Shown: positions 38,734 to 47,856, counted from the first letter of the stretch. The stretch: 64,000 bases of DNA from Clostridiales bacterium (GCA_029265405.1 JAJUJI010000010.1:47301-111300), one strand, 5' to 3'. Notes: generated by a model not told the origin, from the sequence alone. Numbers and translations are program-made.

Positions 38734-38764
38734 GGGAGCGGACAGTCAATCCGCTCCCATTTAT
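38734..38764 (+). terminator. Terminator-like hairpin downstream of dut
   Basis: GGGAGCGGA pairs with TCCGCTCCC around a 7-nt loop and is followed by ATTTAT. Confidence 0.55.
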
Positions 38765-38790
38765 CCGAAAAATTCGATAGGACGGGTTTT

Positions 38791-38828
38791 CGCTCGGCGG
38801 CGCGATTAAAATGCCGCCGAGCGGTTTA
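38791..38828 (+). terminator. Second hairpin downstream of dut
   Basis: CGCTCGGCGGC pairs with GCCGCCGAGCG (11 bp) and is followed by GTTT. Confidence 0.55.
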
Positions 38829-38894
38829 GGCTTCAATTGCATAGGCTGAAAAAAACGGTTGGATAAGCCGGAAGGCTAAGGAGGAAATACCGGA

Positions 38895-39446
38895 ATGACC
38901 GAAAGGATTAAGGCGGAGGCCAGGGCGGCCGCCGAGCAGCTTTGCGAAGCGGCAAGGCTAAAAAAAGGCGCCATAGTCGTCGTAGGCTGCTCGACAAGCG
39001 AAATAGCGGGGCATAGGGTAGGCACGGAGTCCAGCCCGGAAATAGGGCGCGCCGTATTTGAGGGAATAAGCGAAGCTCTCGGCGAAAGGGGGATATACCT
39101 GGCCGCCCAGTGCTGCGAGCATCTCAACCGCGCGGTGATAGTTGAAAGGGAGGCTGCGGCGGGCCGGGAGGAGGCTGTCGTCAGCGTCGTTCCGCAGCCG
39201 AAAGCCGGAGGCTCCTTTGCGGCGGCTGCGTACAAGGGCTTTCGCGATCCCGTGGCGCTGGAGGAGATAAAGGCCGACGCCGGCATAGACATAGGGGGGA
39301 CCCTGATAGGCATGCATCTGAAAAAGGTTGCGGTTCCGGTAAGGCTCGGCGTCAGCCGGATAGGGGAGGCATATATAACAGCCGCGAGGACGCGTCCAAA
39401 GCTTATCGGCGGCAGTCGCGCCGTTTATGACGAAAATCTGCTGTAG
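38895..39446 (+). CDS. UPF0340 (YwlG/TIGR01440) family protein
   Basis: 183 residues of a conserved Firmicutes family of unknown function. Recognisable stretches: VVGCSTSEIAGHRVGTESSPEIG, LAAQCCEHLNRA, VVPQPKAGGSFAAAA and the ending AVPVRLGVSRIGEAYI. The Cys-Cys-Glu-His cluster is conserved-looking and could bind metal. ATG 38895 follows AGGAGG. Monocistronic, with a perfect palindromic terminator downstream. Confidence 0.88.
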   Translation: MTERIKAEARAAAEQLCEAARLKKGAIVVVGCSTSEIAGHRVGTESSPEIGRAVFEGISEALGERGIYLAAQCCEHLNRAVIVEREAAAGREEAVVSVVPQPKAGGSFAAAAYKGFRDPVALEEIKADAGIDIGGTLIGMHLKKVAVPVRLGVSRIGEAYITAARTRPKLIGGSRAVYDENLL

Positions 39447-39453
39447 TGAGAAT

Positions 39454-39482
39454 AAGCCGCGGCCTTAAGGCCGCGGCTTTTA
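39454..39482. terminator. Bidirectional palindromic terminator
   Basis: AAGCCGCGGCC, loop TTAA, then the perfect complement and TTTT on the plus strand. It lies between the UPF0340 gene and the end of the opp operon. Confidence 0.9.
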
Positions 39483-39872
39483 GTCAAGCAAATAATATAA
39501 AAAAAGAAAAATTAGCGACAAAGCGAAAAAAACGGCCCCGGCCGCCGCAAGATGCCAGAGAGCGCGGCGCTTTCTCTCTCTCGCCTTTTTGTACTGGCAA
39601 TAATCGGGGCCGGCGGTAAGCCCGCTCCCGTTGATCCTGAACAGCGCCAGAAATTTACTGGCGGAAAAACCAAGCATGTCGAAGGCGCCCTGCGCGCCGC
39701 AAAGGCTAAGCAGGCCGGCCCCGCCGATTAGGACGGCCGGAACAAGAAAGGCGTTCGACAGCTCCCTCATTATGATGAAAGCTTCCTTTTCCGCCGGCAC
39801 GCCTTGCGCCAGCGCGGCGGCAAGGGCCATCGCCAGCCCTGCGGCAATGGCGGCCGCTAGCCTTCGCCTCAT
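39480..39872 (-). CDS. DUF3899-like small membrane protein
   Basis: 130 residues with hydrophobic segments at the N-terminus (LAAAIAAGLAMALAAALAQG), around LVPAVLIGGAGLLSL, and at the C-terminus (AAAGAVFFALSLIFLFLYYLL), separated by FDMLGFSASKFLALF and a basic stretch; this pattern resembles DUF3899 proteins. The function is unknown. Its ATG overlaps the stop of the oppF-like gene (ATGA), so it is the last gene of the peptide transporter operon. Confidence 0.7.
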   Translation of the reverse strand: MRRRLAAAIAAGLAMALAAALAQGVPAEKEAFIIMRELSNAFLVPAVLIGGAGLLSLCGAQGAFDMLGFSASKFLALFRINGSGLTAGPDYCQYKKARERKRRALWHLAAAGAVFFALSLIFLFLYYLLD

Positions 39873-40912
39873 TTTTCCGCCCCCGCCGCCGCGAGGCGTT
39901 CATATTCGGCCCTGCCGCAGCTAACATAATGGCCGGGGAAGATCTCGCGAAGCTGCGGCGGTTCCCCGCCGCAGCCGCGGCCGCTTACTGGGTTGTAGGT
40001 CAAGCGCTGCTTTCTTTTCTCATAATAAGGGTCAGGCAGGGGAATTGAAGAAAGAAGGGCCCTTGTATAAGGATGCGCGGGGCGTGAAAACAGCTCACGG
40101 GCTTCGGCCAGCTCCACGATTTTTCCGCCGTACATTACGGCTATCCTGTCGGAAAAATATTTGACCACGGACAGGTCGTGCGAGATGAAAATAAGGGTAA
40201 GACCCATCTGACGGCGCAGCTCGTTTAGAAGATTTATCACCTGAGCCTGTACGGACACGTCCAAAGCGCTTATGGGCTCGTCCGCTATAATAAGCTCCGG
40301 TTTAAGCGCTATCGCGCGAGCGATGCCTATGCGCTGCCTTTGCCCGCCGGAAAACTCGTGGGGGTAGCGCCCGGCGTGCTCGGCAAGCAGCCCAACCTGC
40401 TCCAGAGCGCTTGCGACGGCCAGGCTTATTTCTTCCTTGCCGCGCATCCCGCTTATGATGAGGCCTTCCGCGATGATTTCGCGAACCGTCATGCGCGGGT
40501 TCAGGGAAGCCACCGGATCCTGAAAGACCATCTGCATGCCGGTCATTATCCCCGACCTTTTCGACGTACGCGCCTCCTCGATATTTTTGCGAAGCGTCTC
40601 CGAAAGCAGCGCGGCTTCCGCTCTGCTTCCGGCTTTTTGCGCCCGCTTGATGCGCTTTTTCATGTCCGGTATTCCGGTGGCGATGCGGCGGCCCTTGAAC
40701 CATATGTCTCCGCCGGTTATGTCGTAAAGCCCTATAATGGAGCGGGCGGCGGTGGTCTTGCCGCAGCCCGACTCCCCGACTATGCCGAATACCTCGCCGC
40801 GCCTGACCTCGAAGCTTATGCCGTCGACAGCCTTCAGCTCTGCGCGGCCCGTTTTGAAATATTGCTTCAAGTGCTCTACCTTGAGTATGGGCTCGCCTGG
40901 CCCCTGAGTCAT
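39869..40912 (-). CDS. oppF: OppF-like ABC transporter ATPase with small insertion
   Basis: 347 residues. Walker A GESGCGKT (46-53), Q-loop glutamine at 131 (MVFQDP), signature FSGGQRQR (187-194), Walker B LIIADEP (207-213). A basic stretch of about 35 residues (MKKRIKRAQKAGSRAEAALL onward, about 84-120) is inserted between Walker A and the Q-loop. The C-terminal oligopeptide-transporter extension is shortened: RGCGGEPPQLREIFPGHYVSCG keeps the PGHYV motif but only two of the usual cysteines. Pairs with the OppD-like subunit, whose stop it overlaps. Confidence 0.92.
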   Translation of the reverse strand: MTQGPGEPILKVEHLKQYFKTGRAELKAVDGISFEVRRGEVFGIVGESGCGKTTAARSIIGLYDITGGDIWFKGRRIATGIPDMKKRIKRAQKAGSRAEAALLSETLRKNIEEARTSKRSGIMTGMQMVFQDPVASLNPRMTVREIIAEGLIISGMRGKEEISLAVASALEQVGLLAEHAGRYPHEFSGGQRQRIGIARAIALKPELIIADEPISALDVSVQAQVINLLNELRRQMGLTLIFISHDLSVVKYFSDRIAVMYGGKIVELAEARELFSRPAHPYTRALLSSIPLPDPYYEKRKQRLTYNPVSGRGCGGEPPQLREIFPGHYVSCGRAEYERLAAAGAEK

Positions 40913-42594
40913 CTGCTCTCGCCTCCATGCAGCTTGATGCGCTTTATGCGCTCCAGGACTATCCCCGGCGGCTCCACCTTCGGGGCTTTCGGATGCAGCA
41001 GCCAGGTGGCGGCCCAGTGCGTATCGCTTATTTGGAATTCAGGAGGCTGCATCATGAAATCTATCTTTAGGGCGTATTTGTTGCGCTCGGCAAAGGCGTC
41101 GCCCTCGGGTGGAGTTATCATGTTCGGCGGAGCGCCGGGTATGGACTCCAGCTTGTCGGCCGCTTCAAGGTCGGGCATGGAGGCCAGCAGCGCCCAGGTG
41201 TAAGGGTGCGCCGGGCTGGTGAATATCTCCTCGGCCAGTCCGCATTCGACGATTTTGCCCGCGTACATAACGGCCACCCTGTCGGCTATCCCCGCGACCA
41301 CGCCGAGGTTGTGGGTAATGAAAACGACCGACAGCCCGTATTTTGCCTTCATGCTCCTTATAAGCTCCAATATTTGCGCCTGTATGGTGACGTCTATCGC
41401 CGTTGTCGGCTCGTCGCAAATGAGTATCTCAGGGTTGGACGAGAGGGCTATGGCTATTACTATCCTCTGGCGCATGCCGCCGGAAAGCTCGAAGGGATAT
41501 TGCCTGAACCTTTTGCGCGGCTCGGGTATGCCCACCTCCTTCATCAGCCTCAGCGCCCTGCCTGCGGCCGCGCGCCTTGAAACCCTGTCCGCCCTGCATT
41601 TTGCCGCATCCAGCAGCAGCTCTGCCAGCGCGGCGCCGCTAAACGCCTCCTTTCCCTCGGGCGGGACGTGCCGGCGCTCGGACAAGGCCTTATCGGCAAG
41701 AGCGATAAATTCCGACATAAGAGCGCCGGCCTCGCCTTCTCCGCCCTTGAAAAGGCGCATATGCGCCCGGGCAAAATAATACGGGGCGTGACGCTTGGCT
41801 TCGTCCTCCAGGGCCTCGGCCGCTCGCTCAATAGACTCAAGAAGACCGTCCCCGCCGCCGTTTTCGGGAAACAGCCGGACTTGGCTTTCAAGCGCGTCAA
41901 GCGGGCCGGAAAGGGGAGAGGCAGCTCCGTCAGCCCGTTCGAGGTACGGAAGGCGCGCTTTCAAAAGCGTTTTTCTTAAGCGCTTAAGCGCTTTTGCGGT
42001 TTCGCCGTTTAAAACGGACTCCAAAGCCTCCCGCAATTCAAAAGCCGCTTCGGCGGCGCGCTCCAGACGCATTGAATGCTCTCTATGCAGAGCGGCGCTA
42101 AGCGCGGCGGTTTTTACGAAGCTCCTTACTATATCGGCTCCGCCGGGCACGCCGCGCGCATAGGGCGCAACGCTTTTTAGACCGCTCCTGAAGCTTCTCC
42201 GGGCTTCACGCCTTTTCGCTTTGGAGTTAGCAAGCATGGTTTCGGTAATTTGGCGTCCTGCCCTGATTATGGGATTCAGGCTGTTGAGAGGATCCTGGAA
42301 TATCATGGCAAGCCGGCTGCCTCGCAAGCAGTTGAATTTGCGCTCGCCGAGCTTTGCCAGATCCATGCCGTCGTAGATGATTTCCCCGCCTTCAATGACC
42401 CCGTTCCCAGCGAGAAGGCCCATGACGGCCCTTGCCGTGACGGATTTGCCGGAGCCGGACTCGCCGACGATGGCCAGCGTCTCGCCTCTTTCCAGAGCAA
42501 ACGAAACCCCGCGCACGGCCTTTACCGTGCCGTTGCTCGTTCGGAAGGAAACTCGCAGATCCTTTACGTCAAGCAGCTTATCCTTGCCTGTCAT
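40909..42594 (-). CDS. oppD: OppD-like ABC transporter ATPase with ~220-residue insertion
   Basis: 561 residues, against about 330 for typical OppD/DppD. Walker A GESGSGKS (44-51) and Q-loop Q100 are followed by a Glu/Ala/Arg-rich, mostly helical insertion (about 122-345), then signature LSGGMRQR (370-377) and Walker B ILICDEP (390-396). The C-terminal extension aligns with the usual Cys-rich segment, but all four cysteines are replaced (GDAFAERNKYALKIDF, then HWAATWLL). ATG 42594 overlaps the permease stop. The reading frame continues far upstream only as the shadow of the permease gene. Confidence 0.92.
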   Translation of the reverse strand: MTGKDKLLDVKDLRVSFRTSNGTVKAVRGVSFALERGETLAIVGESGSGKSVTARAVMGLLAGNGVIEGGEIIYDGMDLAKLGERKFNCLRGSRLAMIFQDPLNSLNPIIRAGRQITETMLANSKAKRREARRSFRSGLKSVAPYARGVPGGADIVRSFVKTAALSAALHREHSMRLERAAEAAFELREALESVLNGETAKALKRLRKTLLKARLPYLERADGAASPLSGPLDALESQVRLFPENGGGDGLLESIERAAEALEDEAKRHAPYYFARAHMRLFKGGEGEAGALMSEFIALADKALSERRHVPPEGKEAFSGAALAELLLDAAKCRADRVSRRAAAGRALRLMKEVGIPEPRKRFRQYPFELSGGMRQRIVIAIALSSNPEILICDEPTTAIDVTIQAQILELIRSMKAKYGLSVVFITHNLGVVAGIADRVAVMYAGKIVECGLAEEIFTSPAHPYTWALLASMPDLEAADKLESIPGAPPNMITPPEGDAFAERNKYALKIDFMMQPPEFQISDTHWAATWLLHPKAPKVEPPGIVLERIKRIKLHGGESR

Positions 42595-44156
42595 TCGTCG
42601 GCACCTCTTAGCGTAGGATTGAAGGCGTCTCTCAGCCCGTTGCCGAAAAGATTGAAGGAAATCATGAGCAGGGATATTACGGCTGAGGGAAAGAGAATTA
42701 TGTGCGGGTCGGTGGCCAGGTAGCCCTGCCCGTTTGAAAGCATGGCGCCGATTGAGGTCTGCGTTGCTCCGTTGAAATTGACTATGCCCAGATATGAGAG
42801 AGTGGACTCGGTGAAAATTACGCCCGGTATCACAAGCACCGACGTGGTTATGATAGTGCCTATGGCGTTTGGGAATATATGCCTGCATATCAGCCTTAGG
42901 TCGCCCGCGCCGAGCGTCCTTGCCGCAAGCACGTATTCCTGGTTTTTAAAGCGGTAGAACTGTGTTCTGACCGTGTAGGCCGTGCTTATCCAGCCGGTGA
43001 GGACGAAGGCAAGCAGCAGCCCCGTCAGCGTGGAAACCCTTCCGGTATTGACCATATGGAGCTGGAACAGAGTCGCTACGATGATAAAGGGAATTCCGCC
43101 AAGTATATCCGCTATACGCTCCATAATCAGATCGACGGCGCCGCCGTAGTAGCCCTCGATTGCACCGTACGCCGCGCCTATAGTCAGGTTTATAAGAGAA
43201 ACGCAAAGCGAAAGCAGCAGGGACAGGCGCACGCCGCAGGCCAGCCTGACGAGGATGTCATAGCCCTGCGCGTCCGCCCCAAAAAGATGATGAGGCCCGT
43301 ACCCGTGTCTGTATATATAGTAATTGCAGTACAGCGCGCGTATCTGCACCATGCTTTTGTCCCTGGGCAGACAATAGACCACGCTTCCAGACTTGTCCCG
43401 TACATAATTGTCGACAAGCCCGCCGCGCATGACGGTCTCAAGATCCATTTTGCGGCCCTTTTCATCCACGGGCATTCCGTTTGGGGCGTGCCTGTACCAA
43501 AAATTAGCGTCGTCGGCGTTGTAGGGATCGCACCAGGGTCCGGAGGTGTCCACCATGGGATAAAGCACGCTACGGCCGGTCCTCGCTTCCCAGGCTTTTA
43601 TGGACTCATATTCGTCCATTGTAACCGTAAGGTACTTGAAGCCGACCAGCTTATAGGTGTCTACGCGGCTGTTCCTGTAGCGGCCGCCCTCCTTCAAATA
43701 TTCCTCGCCCTCGGAGGCGATGGGGCACCAGGGCGAGGCCGTGCCTGCGGCCCAGGAGGCCGCCTGCCCGTCTTTGTCCTCCGCGCCCATGCCTATGCCG
43801 GCAAGATATATCTGGTATTTGTCGTTTAAAACCTTTTTGCAGGTTCCGTCCCAAAAGCCTATGCCAAGCCCTGCAAAAAGGGGATTGTACGGCCTGACCT
43901 TGGCATAAATGCCGTCGGCGTCTGATATTTTATAATGGGACGCCAAGGGAGCGAAGACGCCGAAAAGGACTATCGCGGCGATTATAGCGGCCGCCGCCAC
44001 GGAAGCCCTGTTCTTTTTAAAGCGAAGCCAGGCGTCCATGAAATAGCCGGCGGGCTTAGCCCCCAGCTTATTGCCGCAAGTCGCCATATCGCGCTGTGCA
44101 AACTGGAACAGCTCGTCCGGAATGGCGCCGATATCGGTTGAAACGCCGTATTTCAT
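42591..44156 (-). CDS. oppC: OppC-like ABC transporter permease with large extracytoplasmic domain
   Basis: 521 residues, against about 300 for typical OppC. N-terminal cytoplasmic part with PAGYFMDAWLRFKKNR, first membrane segment about 52-71, then about 200 extracytoplasmic residues (about 78-288; contains WCPIASEGEEYL, DTSGPWCDPYNADD and six Cys), then the GYGPHHLFGADAQGYDILVRL motif that normally follows directly, five more membrane segments and the EAA loop (LAARTLGAGDLRLICRHIFPN). ATG 44156; AGGAAAGG lies 12 bp upstream. Located 32 bp after the OppB-like gene. Confidence 0.92.
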   Translation of the reverse strand: MKYGVSTDIGAIPDELFQFAQRDMATCGNKLGAKPAGYFMDAWLRFKKNRASVAAAAIIAAIVLFGVFAPLASHYKISDADGIYAKVRPYNPLFAGLGIGFWDGTCKKVLNDKYQIYLAGIGMGAEDKDGQAASWAAGTASPWCPIASEGEEYLKEGGRYRNSRVDTYKLVGFKYLTVTMDEYESIKAWEARTGRSVLYPMVDTSGPWCDPYNADDANFWYRHAPNGMPVDEKGRKMDLETVMRGGLVDNYVRDKSGSVVYCLPRDKSMVQIRALYCNYYIYRHGYGPHHLFGADAQGYDILVRLACGVRLSLLLSLCVSLINLTIGAAYGAIEGYYGGAVDLIMERIADILGGIPFIIVATLFQLHMVNTGRVSTLTGLLLAFVLTGWISTAYTVRTQFYRFKNQEYVLAARTLGAGDLRLICRHIFPNAIGTIITTSVLVIPGVIFTESTLSYLGIVNFNGATQTSIGAMLSNGQGYLATDPHIILFPSAVISLLMISFNLFGNGLRDAFNPTLRGADE

Positions 44157-44188
44157 CGCAAACTCGGTCCTTTCCTGCGCATTGACGC

Positions 44189-45154
44189 CTATTTCGCGCC
44201 CATTCTGATTCTCGGGTCGAGAAAGCCGTAGCTCAAATCGACAAGTATTGAGGATGAAAGACTGATGAAGGTATAAAACATGCTGGCGGCTATAAAAACG
44301 TCGTAATCCAGCAGCTCGATCGATTTTATATACAGGCTGCCTATGCCGTTTACGGCAAAAATCCGCTCTATAATCATGGAGCCGCCGAGTATTCCGAGAA
44401 ACAGTGATATTATCATGGGAAGCACCGGGACCATGGCGTTTATCAGCGCGTGGCTGAGGGTCGCTCTCGTTTTTGTCAGCCCCTTGGCGCGGGCAAGGAG
44501 CATGTACTCGCTTGTCAGCGCCTCGGTAAGCTCGGCCCGGACGTAGCGGGCCAGATCCGCCACCGTTCCGAAGGAGAGAGCTAGAACGGGAAGGGCCATG
44601 GATTTTATCATAGCGGGGGAAAACCAGCTTCCGCCCGCGTCGTAAAGCGAGGAGAGCATGACGGGGAATAGGTTCAGCCTGAAGCCCAAAAGATACTGTA
44701 CAATAAAGGCGTATACATAGCTTGGAACAGATACGAAAAGCATGATAAGAGTGGAGATGATATGGTCTGCGGGCTTGTTTTTCCGCAAGGCGGCTATAAC
44801 GCCGAGCAGTATCCCCACGGGGATGGATATCAAAATGGAATAGGCGTTCAATATAAGGGTGGGAGTCAGCCTGTCGGCTATGACCTTCCTGACGTCGCAG
44901 AGATAATCTATTTTCCAGGAGGTTCCCCAGTCCCATCTTGTGATTATGTTGCGAAGATATATGGCATATTGCTCAAGTATGGGCTTGTTGTAGCCAAGGG
45001 CCTCGCGGCGGGCAAGCTCGGCCTTGGCCTGCTGGCCCAGCATGGGCAGCTCCGGCTGGAGGAGCTTGACCAGGACGAAGCAAATCGTCATTATCACAAA
45101 AAAAGAAAGAAACAGCAGGCCTATCCGCTTCAAGACATATTTGAGCATGTACAT
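44189..45154 (-). CDS. oppB: OppB-like ABC transporter permease
   Basis: 321 residues, normal length for OppB/DppB. N-terminal membrane segment (IGLLFLSFFVIMTICFVLV), the extracytoplasmic loop with LGYNKPILEQYAIYLRNI, and the EAA loop region (MLLARAKGLTKTRATLSHALINA). C-terminus YGFLDPRIRMGAK is characteristic. ATG 45154 has AGAGGTT upstream; ATG 45148 is an alternative. It is the only membrane or ATPase subunit of this operon without an insertion. Confidence 0.94.
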   Translation of the reverse strand: MYMLKYVLKRIGLLFLSFFVIMTICFVLVKLLQPELPMLGQQAKAELARREALGYNKPILEQYAIYLRNIITRWDWGTSWKIDYLCDVRKVIADRLTPTLILNAYSILISIPVGILLGVIAALRKNKPADHIISTLIMLFVSVPSYVYAFIVQYLLGFRLNLFPVMLSSLYDAGGSWFSPAMIKSMALPVLALSFGTVADLARYVRAELTEALTSEYMLLARAKGLTKTRATLSHALINAMVPVLPMIISLFLGILGGSMIIERIFAVNGIGSLYIKSIELLDYDVFIAASMFYTFISLSSSILVDLSYGFLDPRIRMGAK

Positions 45155-45174
45155 AAAAAACCTCTAAGCATGCG

Positions 45175-45213
45175 CAGGCGGCCCCGCCGTGATATTTCCC
45201 GCGGGGCCGCCTG
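45175..45213 (-). terminator. Intercistronic hairpin between oppA-like and oppB-like genes
   Basis: A perfect 13-bp GC-rich stem (CAGGCGGCCCCGC) with a 13-nt loop and no T tail in the reading direction. It most likely stabilises the oppA message or limits read-through. Confidence 0.65.
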
Positions 45214-45333
45214 ACAATTGATACGCATCGCCGCGGCAAAGCCTAGCCTGCTCGATGCACTCCCGCAGAGCGCAAAAGACGGCCGAAGGCGCGCTCCAGC
45301 CGTTATTATGCCGCTCTGCGGAGAGGAGCGGGC

Positions 45334-47856
45334 TTATTCGTAGCTGAGCTTTCCGCCCTGCGAGGTGACGTAAGCCTCCCATTCGGAGTCGCTGTAGTTG
45401 TAGGTCATCAGGCGTATCCCGCCGTAGCCGTACATTATGTTGTAATCGGTTGCGGCATATTTGATCTTTTTTGAATAGAGCGAGCAGACCGTGGAGGAGC
45501 CCCAGGGTATGCACTGATAGGTTCCGAGTATGGCGGCCTCGAGCTTGGAGAGTATTGCCAGACAGGTGTCGGGGTTTCCGGCGTACTGCGAGGCGTCGTT
45601 GATGGCCTCGGACCAGGCCTCGAAGGTCATTGTCCTGGTTTCCTCGGCGCCGTCCCCGTTGAAGTCGCAGGTTATGTCCAGAGTCTCGGTCGTCGGGTCC
45701 CAGCCGTTGGACTCGTTGATGTACTCCAGGCCGCTCATGTATTTGGCCGAGCAATAGCAGCGTATGATGGAGAAGGGATAGAAGGCTGCGCCGCCCCATG
45801 CGCCACGGATCATTTCCACCCTGCCGAGAGCGACATCCTCGTAGCGGTTGGCGGAGCCGCAGGTAAAGGTAAATTTAATCTTGCCCTCAAAGCCCGTGCC
45901 CCGGGCTGCCTCGGCGACAAACTGGTTGAGCAGATCCTGCTGCTTGATATCGTCTGCCGTCAGCTCCGAAGCGGCGGAGCACATGCAATTTATGCGTATA
46001 TCCTGGCCGTCCGTATAATTGCCGTCGGCTATGGCCTGCTCGTAAACAGACTGGAACAGGGCCCGTGCCTCCTCCACGTCGTAGCCGGTCACGGAGGAGT
46101 AGGCCTCGTCCAGGGTGGCGTATTTTTGACCCTGGCCGTAGGTTATGCCGTAAAGCTCGACTATGGCCCGCTTAGCCTCGTCGGTGGAGCGGTAGACTGA
46201 CTTGCTGTCGTTTTCAATGTTGTAATAATAAAGCTCGTTGAGCAGGGAATATGAGGGCTTGAAGCCGGCCGTGGCCTGGCTGCAGAACGCTGCGCGGTCC
46301 ATGCTGAGGGATATGGCCTTGCGGAAATCGTCGTAGTACAGCACCCTCTTGTTTGCCCCGTCTCCGGCTTGCTCCTCCAGAGCCGTGAGCGAAGCAAGGC
46401 TGGTTGCAAAAATAAACCTGAATACGTAGGTTTCAGGCGTCTTAAGCAAGTTATCTGACATGCGGTAGGTCGGCATGTCGTCGGAAGCGAGCTCTATGGT
46501 GTCCAGCTTGCCCTGGTTGAAAAGCTGAAGGGCGGTATTGTGGTCCGGTATGATGTCGCACTTTATATCGGTCGTCTGGTACTGGCCCTCGTGCTTCCCG
46601 TCGGTATAGCCGTACCATTTTTCGTTTCTTGCAAAGACGATCTGCTTGTCCTTTTCGTAGCTGACAAGCTTGTAGGGTCCGTAGGACATGTATGTTTTTG
46701 CCGAGGTGCCGTAATCTGTGGTGACAAGGCCCTCCTTAGTTTTCTTTCCCGCCTCGTAAAGCTTTTCGTATACTATCCAGTTGCTGGTAAGGCTCGAGAG
46801 GAAATAAAACATCGTAACGGGGCTTTCGGTTATATATATAAGGGTATAGTCGTCCTCCGCGTAAAGGCCTACGTCCTCCCAGTCGGTCTTTCCATATGTC
46901 CCTGTGACGCAAAAGGCCATTTCGCGCCATGCTGCCGGGTTTTCGTCGCCAAAATGCCTGGCAATGGTGTTGAGCGCGGCCTTCATCTCGTCCGTCAGCT
47001 CCACGTAGCCCTCGGTTCCGGCAAAATACTTGGCGTAGAGATCTGTCCCGTCCTCGTCCTTGTAAAAGTCGGCGTAGCCCCCCTCGTAATAGGCGGCCAG
47101 AGTGTCGCCGAAAAAGACGCAGGGCTGCGAAATGTTGAAATACGTCTTGTCTCCGGTTTTATATGCTTCATTTAAAATTTGGCCCTTGACATCTCCCGAG
47201 TCGTCGCCTCCGGAGGGGTCGGCCCCGCTTTCATCGTAGCCGGTGACTAGGTCGCCGTACTTCGGCGTACCTGCGAGATCGTTGTTGTAGTAGTTTTCGG
47301 CGTTGTATATGGCCGTATCGCCGCTGTAATATATGTTGGCCCTGTAGTTTTTCATTTCCGGCGAAAGGAGCTGCCGCATGGAATAGATATAGGTCTCCGA
47401 GTTGATCGGAGTCCCATCCTCCCAGCAGAGAGCCGGGTTCAGCTTAATTTTGAAAACGCGGCCCGTTTCAGTTTCGCCTATCCCGTATTTGGCCTTATCT
47501 GGGTATTCGGCTGTAATATCCTCGACGCCGGTGGCGGCCTCGTACACCCACTTGAAGTTTACGCCGTCTTCAGCTATGGTGGCGTCAACCAGAGGCGTCT
47601 CGCAGTAAAGCATTATATAGCTGTCGCCGCTGGATTCCCATTTGTGCGGATTCCACACAACCGGGCTCGCGGGCGCATATTCGTTAAGCGTATATTTTTC
47701 ATTGGCGGCATCGGTGGGGTCCGGCGCGGATGTGCCGCTGGTGCTCCCGTTTTCGCCGACGTTGTCGCCGCCTTGCTTTTTGCCGCCGCAGCCCGCCAGG
47801 GATGTAAGAAGCGCCAGAATTGCCAGAAGCGCGGCAAGCGGCTTCCTTATGCTCAT
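45334..47856 (-). CDS. oppA: OppA-like peptide-binding lipoprotein, unusually large
   Basis: 840 residues, against about 550 for usual OppA. The signal peptide ends LTSLAGCGGK (lipobox). Family 5 solute-binding features: LNEYAPASPVVWNPHKWESS, FKIKLNPALCWEDGTPINSETYIYSMRQLLSPE, TYMSYGPYKLVSYEKDKQIVFARNEKWYGY and FRKAISLSMDRAAFC. Extra sequence is spread over the middle and C-terminal parts. Presumed role: capture of peptides outside the cell. First gene of a six-gene operon ending in the DUF3899-like gene. Confidence 0.92.
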   Translation of the reverse strand: MSIRKPLAALLAILALLTSLAGCGGKKQGGDNVGENGSTSGTSAPDPTDAANEKYTLNEYAPASPVVWNPHKWESSGDSYIMLYCETPLVDATIAEDGVNFKWVYEAATGVEDITAEYPDKAKYGIGETETGRVFKIKLNPALCWEDGTPINSETYIYSMRQLLSPEMKNYRANIYYSGDTAIYNAENYYNNDLAGTPKYGDLVTGYDESGADPSGGDDSGDVKGQILNEAYKTGDKTYFNISQPCVFFGDTLAAYYEGGYADFYKDEDGTDLYAKYFAGTEGYVELTDEMKAALNTIARHFGDENPAAWREMAFCVTGTYGKTDWEDVGLYAEDDYTLIYITESPVTMFYFLSSLTSNWIVYEKLYEAGKKTKEGLVTTDYGTSAKTYMSYGPYKLVSYEKDKQIVFARNEKWYGYTDGKHEGQYQTTDIKCDIIPDHNTALQLFNQGKLDTIELASDDMPTYRMSDNLLKTPETYVFRFIFATSLASLTALEEQAGDGANKRVLYYDDFRKAISLSMDRAAFCSQATAGFKPSYSLLNELYYYNIENDSKSVYRSTDEAKRAIVELYGITYGQGQKYATLDEAYSSVTGYDVEEARALFQSVYEQAIADGNYTDGQDIRINCMCSAASELTADDIKQQDLLNQFVAEAARGTGFEGKIKFTFTCGSANRYEDVALGRVEMIRGAWGGAAFYPFSIIRCYCSAKYMSGLEYINESNGWDPTTETLDITCDFNGDGAEETRTMTFEAWSEAINDASQYAGNPDTCLAILSKLEAAILGTYQCIPWGSSTVCSLYSKKIKYAATDYNIMYGYGGIRLMTYNYSDSEWEAYVTSQGGKLSYE

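Larger units (their letters stand above)
38577..38894. other. Intergenic region without a gene
   Basis: 318 bp between dut and the UPF0340 gene. It holds two terminator-like hairpins (38734-38764 and 38791-38828) and otherwise nothing I can identify. Confidence 0.6.

Noticed and set aside
42595..42888. 98-residue N-terminal extension of the OppD-like ATPase
   Set aside because: It overlaps the end of the permease gene in another frame and is His/Arg/Ser-rich; ATG 42594 overlaps the permease stop in the usual ATGA manner.
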